Notes under the pieces: model-generated
What the model was told of the DNA's origin: nothing
The model's input: the letters and a program-made list of their open reading frames with translations, nothing else
Databases searched by the model: none
Part shown: positions 7,898-15,138 of the stretch, in pieces
How positions within the stretch are numbered: position 1 is the stretch's first letter
Layout of the letters: the number at the start of each line of letters is the position of its first letter
Origin: Sporosarcina psychrophila
GTDB taxonomy: Bacteria > Bacillota > Bacilli > Bacillales_A > Planococcaceae
Length of the DNA stretch: 46,834 nucleotides
Reading direction: 5' to 3'
Assembly: GCA_020742515.1 (NCBI GenBank)
Contig: DYWT01000140.1
Location: 1 to 46,834, forward strand
Position numbers and translations under genes: made by a program

Positions 7898-8352
7898 ACT
7901 TTCAATAATTAGAATTCCTTTCAATACCGCTTCGACGCTTTGTGGATGCCTCCCGCGATAAGCCAGAAAGAAAATCACTTTCAGTCTTATCGCTCCGGCT
8001 ACCACGAAGTCGCGCCTTCGCTGATTTGAAAAAGCCCATTTCATTAGCTGTGATGAAATCTGCAATCTAGAGTGCGTCTTTCTTGAATATAATTAGTATC
8101 AACTAGTAATCACATAAAAGTCTCGGCATATATATCTCAAAATCCCATTTTTCTCGATAATGAACACCCTAGCGAAGGCGCGGCAAAGGGGTCGCCGAAG
8201 CCGTAAGACTGGATGCGAAGCGATAATCCAGGCTTACGGCAAAAGGCATCCCCAAAGCGCCAAGCGTTCTATAATCCACACCCCGAATAACAACTCTCTC
8301 ATTATTGAGAGCCGCAGCAAATTCAATGGGGCTCTTCAATTCAACATATATA
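7898..8352 (-). repeat. Dispersed repeat, copy B
   Basis: The left part (about 7906-8090) matches the reverse complement of 38808-38990 and the right part (8055-8352) matches copy A at 1-242. It ends with TTCAACATATATA (8340-8352), 6 bases short of a minus-strand stop codon. Core motifs GCGAAGGCGC and GGCATCC(C/A)CAAAGCGCC recur in the other copies. Short reading frames here are by-products of the repeat. Confidence 0.75.
8187..8243. repeat. Hairpin insertion inside repeat copy B
   Basis: Relative to copy A, about 57 extra bases sit between CGGCAAA and GGCATCC. They contain a 15-position stem (GCCGTAAG-a-CTGGAT at 8200-8214 with ATCCAG-g-CTTACGGC at 8226-8240, one mismatch) and are bracketed by GGCAAA direct repeats. 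This could be a nested insertion or a module lost from copy A. Confidence 0.6.
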
Positions 8353-8358
8353 TCCAAT

Positions 8359-8496
8359 TTACTCCACTGATTCCACTACTTTTTTGACCGCTTCAACTTC
8401 ATATAATTCGCCTTCTAAACTAACGATATAGCCGGCCTTTGGCTTGCCAAGGTTTGCTTTATGGCCCGCAATGTATAGGGCTCTTTTCCCAACGAA
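8359..8496 (-). pseudogene. 3' remnant of an unidentified gene
   Basis: A minus-strand open frame of 45 codons encodes ALYIAGHKANLGKPKAGYIV followed by SLEGELYEVEAVKKVVESVE, then TAA. It has normal-looking codon use but no start codon and is preceded by a TGA. The composition looks like a real protein C-terminus (lysine/valine/glutamate-rich amphipathic tail). I do not recognise the family. It ends where the dispersed repeat begins. Confidence 0.4.
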
Positions 8497-8555
8497 TCAT
8501 AACAAATAAGAGCTTTTAATATGCTAAATCTCTTCAATCAGAGTTTTATTTCCAC

Positions 8556-9647
8556 CTAATCCAACATACCCAATTGGCTTCTAATATAGTTTCCCCGCGC
8601 CTCAATATAAGTCATGATGAAAGCGGGTTCTTCATCGAATACGGCCATATTATCCTTTTGATAGGGGTCCTTTTGGACATATGGCCTGATCAAATCATGC
8701 ATCTCCTGTATTTTGGGTTTCATATAGCTCACATTAAATGTACTGTTTAAAACATCTTCCAACAAATTCTTGTATTGCGTCCGAAATGTTTTTACATCTA
8801 AAATCCTTGCAGTAAGCGTATTAAATCCTTCGATTCTTAAATAGTCTTCACGCATTATTTCTCCATTGACGTCCCTTCCCCATGTCGCATCATAATCCCA
8901 AGGGATAACTTCAAACAGTCCCGTCTCCCCGTTCCGATAAAGTGCATAGTTATGAACAAATCCATCGAAGTTTTGAGTGAAAATAACGCCAGCGAGCCAG
9001 CGAAGATACTTATCCACGTTTACATACTTTACGATTTCATGCTCAAATTCTTCTCTTGAAATGGTATTGATGGCCAGAATCAATTCTTGTAACCGTTCAT
9101 CATCTTCACCTGTCCCGTATTTTTTTTCGTAGCCTAGCTTAAGTGATTTCTTTACTTCTTTATCTAGATTGCTCATTAACGAAAAGTTAGCATCACCATC
9201 AATCGCATAATGTATTGAACCTTCCGGCAGCTGCCGATTCGCTAGGAAACGCTCATCTACTGATTCTATTTCTAAATAAACCCCTTCGTTTTTGCCATTA
9301 ATTTTCAAAAAAACGAAACGGGATTCAGGTGATAGGCAACCAATTTCATTAAAAAAATCAAATGATAATTTATTTCTCAGCATTGATGGATCTTTGAACT
9401 CTGCATTCAAATGAACTTCTTTTGCATTCCTATACATACTTGGTTTGTAAAAAGAGAGTTGGTATGATTTCTTTTGAAAATCCCGGATGTGAGAGCCCCG
9501 ATAGGCAATATCAATTGCATATTTCTTTTTATTTATCGTCAGCTTGGCGGAAACTGGATCATCCATCCAAATATCTTTCCGTAATTCACTCATAATACTC
9601 GGATGTATAAAAAGCTGGTATTCAGGTATTCCCTTGCTAGTATCCAC
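8556..9647 (-). CDS. cotH: CotH spore coat protein kinase
   Basis: CotH is an atypical protein kinase that phosphorylates serines in coat proteins such as CotB and CotG in the mother cell, and is needed for outer coat assembly. This 363-residue protein has the length of B. subtilis CotH. It shows the family landmarks: [18 protein letters not shown] (about 48-65, nucleotide-contacting lysines), [38 protein letters not shown], and [15 protein letters not shown] with the metal-binding acidic residues (about 240-255). The start is GTG at 9647 with GAAGGGAT upstream. It is divergent from two CotG-like genes, as cotH is from cotG in B. subtilis, so these are its likely substrates. A CATACGAAT sequence upstream could be a sporulation -10, but this is weak. 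Confidence 0.92.
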   Translation of the reverse strand: MDTSKGIPEYQLFIHPSIMSELRKDIWMDDPVSAKLTINKKKYAIDIAYRGSHIRDFQKKSYQLSFYKPSMYRNAKEVHLNAEFKDPSMLRNKLSFDFFNEIGCLSPESRFVFLKINGKNEGVYLEIESVDERFLANRQLPEGSIHYAIDGDANFSLMSNLDKEVKKSLKLGYEKKYGTGEDDERLQELILAINTISREEFEHEIVKYVNVDKYLRWLAGVIFTQNFDGFVHNYALYRNGETGLFEVIPWDYDATWGRDVNGEIMREDYLRIEGFNTLTARILDVKTFRTQYKNLLEDVLNSTFNVSYMKPKIQEMHDLIRPYVQKDPYQKDNMAVFDEEPAFIMTYIEARGNYIRSQLGMLD

Positions 9648-9707
9648 GTGAATTCTATCCCTTCACTTTTATCCTATTCGTATGTATTCAAATGTGGGAT
9701 GTTACTC

Positions 9708-9871
9708 GGATATAATAATTATTTTTAAAGTGTAAGCATTTGTCTCTAGCGCTCTTAGTACAACCACGTACTTTAAGAAGAGAGGAAGGATTCACTCTAT
9801 AGCGTTAAGGTGTTCATAAAGAAGGTTATCTACATCTCCTTTCTCTCAATAAGTGAGAAAGGAGGATGGAC
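9708..9871 (+). promoter_or_regulatory. Conserved leader of first CotG-like gene with RBS-sequestering hairpin
   Basis: This leader is clearly homologous to 10208-10379 upstream of the second CotG-like gene. Two structures are visible. AGTAC-N6-GTACT (9757-9772) corresponds to GGTAC-N6-GTACC in the other leader, an A-T to G-C paired change. Just before the gene CTCCTTTCTC (9836-9845) pairs perfectly with GAGAAAGGAG (9855-9864) over a 9-base loop, burying the Shine-Dalgarno GGAGG. A purine run GAGGAAGGA (9782-9790) could compete for the left arm. Confidence 0.65.
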
Positions 9872-10069
9872 ATGTCACTATTTTTCGAAGATGAAATACA
9901 AAAAGCAAAGGAAAAAACCGATCGCTTGGGGTTGGATGAATTAATGTCTCAGGATCCCCGTGATAACCCGGGTAGAGTTAACAGCTATCGAAACACTTCA
10001 CGTAATCAATCCTCTCCTAGCAGAGATAAACATGGTCCCGGCAAACGACCTTCGGGCAGGAGAAAATAA
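9872..10069 (+). CDS. CotG-like small spore coat protein (Ser/Arg-rich tail)
   Basis: A 65-residue protein: MSLFFEDEIQKAKEKTDRLG opens it, then LDELMSQDP, then a basic Ser/Arg/Asn-rich disordered tail ending GKRPSGRRK. The N-terminal pattern I-x2-A-x7-GL-x2-[LF]-x2-Q-[DE]-P is shared with the next gene and, as I remember it, with the start of B. subtilis CotG (IEEAV...GLKDYLYQEP). The tail holds serines next to Arg/Lys, plausible CotH targets. I start at 9872 rather than 9866 because GGAGG then sits 6 bases away and the paralogue starts at the same residue. Late mother-cell expression is expected but not demonstrated. Confidence 0.7.
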   Translation: MSLFFEDEIQKAKEKTDRLGLDELMSQDPRDNPGRVNSYRNTSRNQSSPSRDKHGPGKRPSGRRK

Positions 10070-10103
10070 CAGGAAATGAGAACAGTGCAAGACACCTGTA
10101 ACG

Positions 10104-10140
10104 AGCCAGCGACGCGGTATCCTTTACCGCATTGCTGGCT
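10104..10140 (+). terminator. Hairpin after first CotG-like gene
   Basis: AGCCAGC-gac-GCGGTA pairs with TACCGC-att-GCTGGCT around a 5-base loop. It is followed only by TGATTTAT, so it is either a weak terminator or a processing/stability hairpin between the two coat genes. Confidence 0.5.
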
Positions 10141-10207
10141 TGATTTATAACTTCGCTTTAAGCTGCTAAAAATTCACTTCGTTATAGGTTAAGGTGCGAT
10201 TTTCACC

Positions 10208-10379
10208 TCGTCTGTACATAATTATTTTACAAGTGTGTGCGTTTGCCTCTTACACCGTTGGTACATCTACGTACCTTAAGAGGGAGAGTAAGGAGCGTGT
10301 AGTGCCTCTGAATCTGTTCTGTAAAAAGAATATGGGAGTACACCTCCTTTCTCCGTCCAACAAGAAAGGAGGTTTAAAC
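10208..10379 (+). promoter_or_regulatory. Conserved leader of second CotG-like gene with RBS-sequestering hairpin
   Basis: Homologous to 9708-9871. GGTAC-N6-GTACC (10260-10275) has two G-C closing positions where the first leader has A-T. ACCTCCTTTCT (10342-10352) pairs perfectly with AGAAAGGAGGT (10363-10373) over a 10-base loop whose sequence differs completely from that of the first leader. The stem covers the whole GGAGG ribosome site, 7 bases before the ATG. AAGGAG at 10290-10295 is a possible competing partner for the left arm. Confidence 0.65.
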
Positions 10380-10871
10380 ATGTCACTACCTTTTGATGAT
10401 CAAATACAAAAAGCGATTAATCAGGTTGGCCTTTTGGGATTAGAAAACTTTTTGTTCCAGGAACCTTCCAGTAACAGCCATCAAACGTATAACGACGAGT
10501 GCTGCACTTCGAATCACCAACAGCATACAAGCAGTAATCGGTGTTCTTGCTGTAAAAAACAGCGTACAAGCAGTAATCGACGCTCTTGCTGCAAAAAACA
10601 GCATACTTGCGATAAGCGACGTTCTTGCTGCAAAAAAGAGCGTACTTGCGATAAACGGCGCTCTTGCTGCAAAAAACAGCGTACTTGCGACAAGCGACGC
10701 TCTTGTGGTAAACAACAGCATCCTTGCGACAAGCGATGCTGGTGCGGTCAAAAACACACAAGCAACAAGCGATGCTCTACCGTTGGTCCACAACTTCCGA
10801 GCAAAAAGCGACGTTCTTGCTATGACCAACAACGACCAAGTAACAATCACTATCCTTGCTGTGGTCGATAA
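10380..10871 (+). CDS. CotG-like repetitive, Cys/Arg/Lys-rich spore coat protein
   Basis: A 163-residue protein. The N-terminus MSLPFDDQIQKAINQVGLLG, continuing LENFLFQEP, matches the first CotG-like protein and the remembered CotG start. Then come about nine units of a 13-residue repeat with consensus TCDKRRSCCKKQR (residues about 47-163), more degenerate toward the end. B. subtilis CotG also has a 13-residue basic, Ser-rich repeat, but here cysteine largely replaces Ser/His, giving CC and CDKRRSCC arrangements. Most units carry a serine flanked by basic residues, suited to CotH phosphorylation; the cysteines suggest disulfide or metal cross-linking. The start at 10380 (GGAGG at 7 bases) is preferred over a longer upstream frame, which would run through the leader. 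A 16-bp terminator follows. Confidence 0.75.
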   Translation: MSLPFDDQIQKAINQVGLLGLENFLFQEPSSNSHQTYNDECCTSNHQQHTSSNRCSCCKKQRTSSNRRSCCKKQHTCDKRRSCCKKERTCDKRRSCCKKQRTCDKRRSCGKQQHPCDKRCWCGQKHTSNKRCSTVGPQLPSKKRRSCYDQQRPSNNHYPCCGR

Positions 10872-10953
10872 CAACAGAACTACAATCGTAAAAGCCGCTT
10901 CACCTTCTAACTAATGACTGTTTTCCAAAATATTCTCCCTAAACAAATAGAGT

Positions 10954-10993
10954 AAGAAAGAAACCTCTTTCCCCGGGAAGAGGTTTCTTTCTT
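10954..10993 (+). terminator. Terminator of the CotG-like locus
   Basis: A perfect 16-bp stem, AAGAAAGAAACCTCTT (10954-10969) with AAGAGGTTTCTTTCTT (10978-10993). The right arm is itself T-rich. Confidence 0.85.
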
Positions 10994-11166
10994 AATGCAC
11001 GAATGAGAAGTTCATTAAAGGTTAAAAAACGAACCATTGACATGCCTGTTTCGATTTGACTTTCATCTCATTCAGATAAACCCGGAAAAAGTCTTAAAAT
11101 AGGTTGAACTTGTTTGAAAGAACTTTTTGAAGTAATGTGATTCATCCGCCCAAAAATCAAACCATC

Positions 11167-11198
11167 AAAAAAAGCCTTCTCATTTACCTCGAGAAGGC
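11167..11198 (-). terminator. Terminator of acyl-CoA ligase gene
   Basis: GAGAAGGC and GCCTTCTC pair (11174-11198). On the minus strand a run of seven T follows. Confidence 0.85.
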
Positions 11199-11206
11199 CT
11201 CGCTAT

Positions 11207-12760
11207 TTACAGTCTCACTTGATCTTTCAATGACCGTCTTAATATTTTACCAGTTGTGTTTTTCGGTAGTTCGTCCAAAAACTCGATTCGTTGCGGTACT
11301 TTGTATTTCGCCAAACGAGCCGCGCAGAACTCCATCAATGCTGCTTCGTTAGGGATAATTCCGTCTTTCAACACGACAAATGCGTGAACTGCTTCGCCGA
11401 AATTAGGATCCGGCAAACCGATGACAGCTGCTTCAACTATGTCACGGTGAGTGAATAATACTTCTTCGACTTCACGTGGATAGACATTGTAGCCGCCTAC
11501 GATGACAAGGTCTTTTTTACGGTCAACGATATAGAAGTAGCCGTTTTCATCACGTTTAGCCATATCACCCGTATACAGCCAGCCGTCACGGATAGCCGAT
11601 TCGGTTTCCTCAGGCATTTTGTAATAGCCTTTCATGACGTTCGGTCCTCGTACGACAAGTTCGCCGACTTCACCATCTGGAACTTCATTGCCCAGCTCAT
11701 CAACGACTTTGTTTTCGACATTAATAATATCTGTTCCGATTGAACCTGGGATACGTTCGCGGTCAAGCGGATTGAAGCATGTTACAGGTGATGCTTCTGA
11801 AAGACCGTATCCTTCTGAAATACGTGTATTGAACTTCTCCTCGAAATTGTGAAGCAATGCGACAGGCAATGATGATCCGCCAGAAATTGTAGTCCGAACC
11901 GATTTGAAATCATCCGGAGCTGAATCAGGATACTGGTAAAGGAAGTTATACATTGTCGGCACAGCCGCGAAAATAGTCGCCTGCTGTTCCTTCACGACTT
12001 TGAACACTTCCGCTGGGCTGAAGCGCGGCATTAGCAAAATCGTTGCACCCTTCACGAGCGGAGCATTAACGACTACTGTCAGTGCGAAGACATGAAATAC
12101 TGGAAGTGTCGCCACAACACGGTCATCTTCCGAGTAACCAAGGTAGTCCGCAACGTCGCGCGCATTTGAATACAAGTTGTTATGCGTCAGCATCGCACCT
12201 TTTGGCTGGCCTGTCGTTCCCGACGTATACAAGATGATAGCGGTTTCATTTTCATCCACAGTAACGGGTTCCACATTCGGTTTCCCTGTCGCAATCAGCT
12301 GTGTGAATGAAAGGACTTTCGACTTTACTGCTTCCGGCAGTGCAGCGATCTTTTCCGGCGTTTCTGGAAGTGTTTCGCAAATCACATAATGTTTAACTGT
12401 CGGGAATGCACCCGCCGCCTGCTCAACTAGTGGCAGAAGAAGGTCCAGCGCGATAACCGCCTTGGCATCACTATTATGTATGATGTACGAAATTTCGTCC
12501 GGCGTGTAAATCGGATTAACTGGAATCGCTGTTGCACCGATTCGCATTGTCGCATAAAGCGAAATTAAAAAGTGTGGTGTATTCCCCAGAAGAAATGCGA
12601 CATGGTCCCCTTTGCCAATGCCAAGATCTTGCAACGCCGAGGCAAACATCGACACTGACTGATCAAACTCCGCATACGATGTATCTTTCCCCATGAAGTG
12701 ATAAGCCGCTTTTTCAGGCTGTGTCAATGCCGTTTCCCGCACTCGAGTAACTAGATTCAT
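11207..12760 (-). CDS. lcfB: Long-chain fatty acid--CoA ligase, LcfB-like
   Basis: This 517-residue adenylate-forming enzyme activates fatty acids with ATP and CoA for beta-oxidation or lipid synthesis. The P-loop YTSGTTGQPKGAMLTH (about 158-173), the GYGLSEASP motif, GWLYTGDMAKRDENGYFYIV and DRKKDLVIVGGYNVYPREVE, and a C-terminal PKNTTGKILRR catalytic lysine region are all present. I start at ATG 12760 with GGGG 8 bases upstream; a 27-codon upstream extension lacks conservation and a ribosome site. In B. subtilis lcfB lies near lplJ, yhfH and the hem genes, and it does here too, which supports the assignment. Cytoplasmic. Confidence 0.88.
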   Translation of the reverse strand: MNLVTRVRETALTQPEKAAYHFMGKDTSYAEFDQSVSMFASALQDLGIGKGDHVAFLLGNTPHFLISLYATMRIGATAIPVNPIYTPDEISYIIHNSDAKAVIALDLLLPLVEQAAGAFPTVKHYVICETLPETPEKIAALPEAVKSKVLSFTQLIATGKPNVEPVTVDENETAIILYTSGTTGQPKGAMLTHNNLYSNARDVADYLGYSEDDRVVATLPVFHVFALTVVVNAPLVKGATILLMPRFSPAEVFKVVKEQQATIFAAVPTMYNFLYQYPDSAPDDFKSVRTTISGGSSLPVALLHNFEEKFNTRISEGYGLSEASPVTCFNPLDRERIPGSIGTDIINVENKVVDELGNEVPDGEVGELVVRGPNVMKGYYKMPEETESAIRDGWLYTGDMAKRDENGYFYIVDRKKDLVIVGGYNVYPREVEEVLFTHRDIVEAAVIGLPDPNFGEAVHAFVVLKDGIIPNEAALMEFCAARLAKYKVPQRIEFLDELPKNTTGKILRRSLKDQVRL

Positions 12761-12845
12761 AAGTTCATCCCCTTTTGATTGAATGAATAGCCATTCATAA
12801 CCTATCAATATCATTATATAAGAAAAGTTCAGACAATACAAGACT

Positions 12846-13140
12846 CGAAAAGCGGAAGCGCCTGTTCAGGGGCGACAGGCATAAGACGAATTGGCGACGC
12901 GGTGCTCTTCCCGCACAGCCAATTTGACTTATGACCCGAGCCCCTAGGCGCTGGAGCTAGACAACCGAAAAGCAGAAGCGCCTGTTCAGGGGCGACAGGC
13001 ATAAGACGAATTGGCGACGCGATGCTCTTCCCGCACAGCCAATTTGACTTATGACCCGAGCCCCTAGGCGCTGGAGCTAAACAGTCGAAAAGCGGAAGCG
13101 GCCGTTTAGGGTAAGGCAGCCTAAATTCGCCATGCCCTAC
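12846..13140. repeat. 120-bp tandem repeat, two full copies plus a partial third
   Basis: Units start at 12846, 12966 and 13086, exactly 120 bases apart. The first two differ at only a handful of positions; the third diverges after about 17 bases. Each unit folds on itself: AGCGCCT/AGGCGCT, GGGGC/GCCCC, CATAAG/CTTATG and AATTGGC/GCCAATT pair in order, forming a long imperfect hairpin. The ends (GAAAAGCGGAAGCGCC and GGCGCTGGAGCTAGAC) recur at 25981-26050 and 42871-42914. This 370-base gap contains no gene. Confidence 0.9.
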
Positions 13141-13142
13141 GC

Positions 13143-13169
13143 AAAAAAGAGGGATGCACTTCCTCCCTC
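13143..13169 (-). terminator. Terminator of the Bce-type operon
   Basis: GAGGGA (13149-13154) pairs with TCCCTC (13164-13169); six T follow on the minus strand. Confidence 0.75.
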
Positions 13170-13209
13170 CACTGTATAAACCTATATTATGAAAACTCCT
13201 AAGTTATCA

Positions 13210-15138
13210 CTATGCTTTTATATGCGCAAGATAGCGCCAACGTATTAAATAGAAATAAAAAATTTGCATCAACGTAAACCCGGCAAGAACAAGGACTAAT
13301 TCTTTTACAATCGATATTTCCGCCAGTGCATCCCAAATCACTTGTAAAGAGAGAAATGCAAACGAACTATGAACAAAAGCGACTCCCCATGGGAAGAAAA
13401 ATTGCGGGATTAATTGCCGGTTGACGATTTTTTTGAATTCGCGGTCCGTAATACCCATGCGCCGCAGTACATCAAACTGTTTACGATCACTCTCAAGTGA
13501 AGTATAGAGCCTGAAATAAATGAAACTGCCCGCCGCTAGGAAAAATACTGCCGCCAGCAGTAATCCGATAAACAACAATAATGAAAACGTCGTCCGGATA
13601 ACAGAATAATTTAAGCCTGGATTTTCAAACGAATACGGCAACTCTCCAGAATCTCCTGCTAGGAATGATTCCGAAACCTTCGCCTCGATGGATAGCCCGA
13701 TAACCTTTGTTTGTTGCCAATCTGGAACATTGAATGCATAGTAGGAAAATGCCTTAAATCCTTCAGTGAATCCACTTTCAAACACTTTATCATAATCTGC
13801 ATCATTCAATATGATGGCGTTCGTCGCGATGGAATACGCTGAAAACAATTGGTGCGGATAGGCGCCTTCTATCTGGATAGATACATTACTTTCTTCGAGA
13901 AGCGTTTTCACAGTTCTATCCTTTAGCTGGTCAAATGATGACGCTGACGGTGGAAGAAATACGGCTTCGCCTTCTTCCAAGTCCATTGCTGGATAACCGA
14001 ACGAATGTGCAAGCATATTGACATTAGATGACTTCAATATCGCTACCGGATTTTCCGTAAATGAGGAGGTCTGCTCCAATACTTGGAATCTAATAAGGGA
14101 ATAATCGATTCGTTCTGTATCTAATTCATCGACGAGCTTTGCAATATGCTTTCTTTCAAGTTCATTCTTCTGTGTACTCTTGTAAACGAGACCCAGCGGA
14201 TGCGTTTCTCGATATTGCGAAGCAAACGAAGTAAGCGAGGCAAGTATGCCAACTGACATGAATGCTATCGTGGACACCATTGTTACAATGAAAAACATGC
14301 GTGCATTTTCACGTAGCCGGACGGCACCTTCTGAAATTGACAGCAGCCAGAACTGATGCCAATACAATCGTTTTCGATTACGAAGCTTATGTAACAGCAA
14401 TGGCAATGAATCCGTGAAAAAGTAAAAAGTCCCTATCGTAGCGAGCGGCGGCAAGAAAAAGAGCAGCCCGATGACAACAGAATTCGACGTCGATGCCGCC
14501 ATAACATACGACATGCCAAGGAAGATCAACCCTAGATAGCCGCGGACCTTTGAATAACCGTATGCTCCTTGGCTGCTAATATCTCCCTGTATAAGATCTG
14601 CTACTTCCCCTGTCCGGATGAAGACCGGCGCGACGTACGAAATGAGTATAAAGAGACTCATGAAAGCACCTATTGTCAGTGCAAATGGTTCCCATGATAA
14701 ATAAAGTGGCAAAGCCGGTAAGAGTACAATTTCCCGGATAATCATGAAAAAGAATTTCGAAAACATATACCCTAGAATCGTCCCCGCTACAATCGAGGCA
14801 ACTCCAATAATCATTGTCTCCAAGAAAATAAGACGGTTCAATTGCCGCTTCGCCATACCTAAGTGGAGCAATATGCCAAATTCCTTCGATCGTGCTTGTA
14901 AAAATGCACGCATCGAATAAAACAGGAAAAACACAGTGAAAATATACAAAATGATTTCAGCTATGCCCATGCCCATAAACGCAATCCCCTGCACAAACCG
15001 ATCTTCTATGGACGGATGGAACAGTAGCATGGAATAGAGAAAAAATACCATAACTGAAAAAACGCTCGCCATTAAAAATGCAGCGTAGACCCGTCTATTT
15101 CGAATGACATTACGGTAAGCGAACTGACGAAAGGTCAT
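13210..15138 (-). CDS. Bce-type ABC transporter permease
   Basis: A 642-residue FtsX-family permease of the BceB/VraG type, which works with its ATPase and a cognate two-component system in sensing and resisting peptide antibiotics. Hydrophobic segments cluster at the N-terminus (about 20-285, including VYAAFLMASVFSVMVFFLYS) and C-terminus (about 515-640). They flank a large hydrophilic extracellular domain (about 305-510), the hallmark of the family. The start at 15138 (MTFRQFAYRNV) has GGAGGG 7-8 bases upstream and overlaps the ATPase gene by 29 bases, implying coupled translation. The ligand is unknown; bacitracin- or lantibiotic-like peptides are the usual ones. Confidence 0.88.
   Translation of the reverse strand: MTFRQFAYRNVIRNRRVYAAFLMASVFSVMVFFLYSMLLFHPSIEDRFVQGIAFMGMGIAEIILYIFTVFFLFYSMRAFLQARSKEFGILLHLGMAKRQLNRLIFLETMIIGVASIVAGTILGYMFSKFFFMIIREIVLLPALPLYLSWEPFALTIGAFMSLFILISYVAPVFIRTGEVADLIQGDISSQGAYGYSKVRGYLGLIFLGMSYVMAASTSNSVVIGLLFFLPPLATIGTFYFFTDSLPLLLHKLRNRKRLYWHQFWLLSISEGAVRLRENARMFFIVTMVSTIAFMSVGILASLTSFASQYRETHPLGLVYKSTQKNELERKHIAKLVDELDTERIDYSLIRFQVLEQTSSFTENPVAILKSSNVNMLAHSFGYPAMDLEEGEAVFLPPSASSFDQLKDRTVKTLLEESNVSIQIEGAYPHQLFSAYSIATNAIILNDADYDKVFESGFTEGFKAFSYYAFNVPDWQQTKVIGLSIEAKVSESFLAGDSGELPYSFENPGLNYSVIRTTFSLLLFIGLLLAAVFFLAAGSFIYFRLYTSLESDRKQFDVLRRMGITDREFKKIVNRQLIPQFFFPWGVAFVHSSFAFLSLQVIWDALAEISIVKELVLVLAGFTLMQIFYFYLIRWRYLAHIKA

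Noticed and set aside
10194-10379. Upstream extension of the second CotG-like protein
   Set aside because: It would translate through the conserved leader and the hairpin. The homologous gene starts at the internal MSL, which has the GGAGG site.
10417-10874. Overlapping minus-strand open frames of 114, 144 and 72 codons across the CotG-like gene
   Set aside because: They are antisense by-products of the 39-base coding repeat: they repeat with the same period, lack ribosome sites and resemble no family.
12846-13140. CRISPR array
   Set aside because: Units are 120 bases, adjacent without variable spacers, and self-complementary over their whole length; no cas genes nearby.
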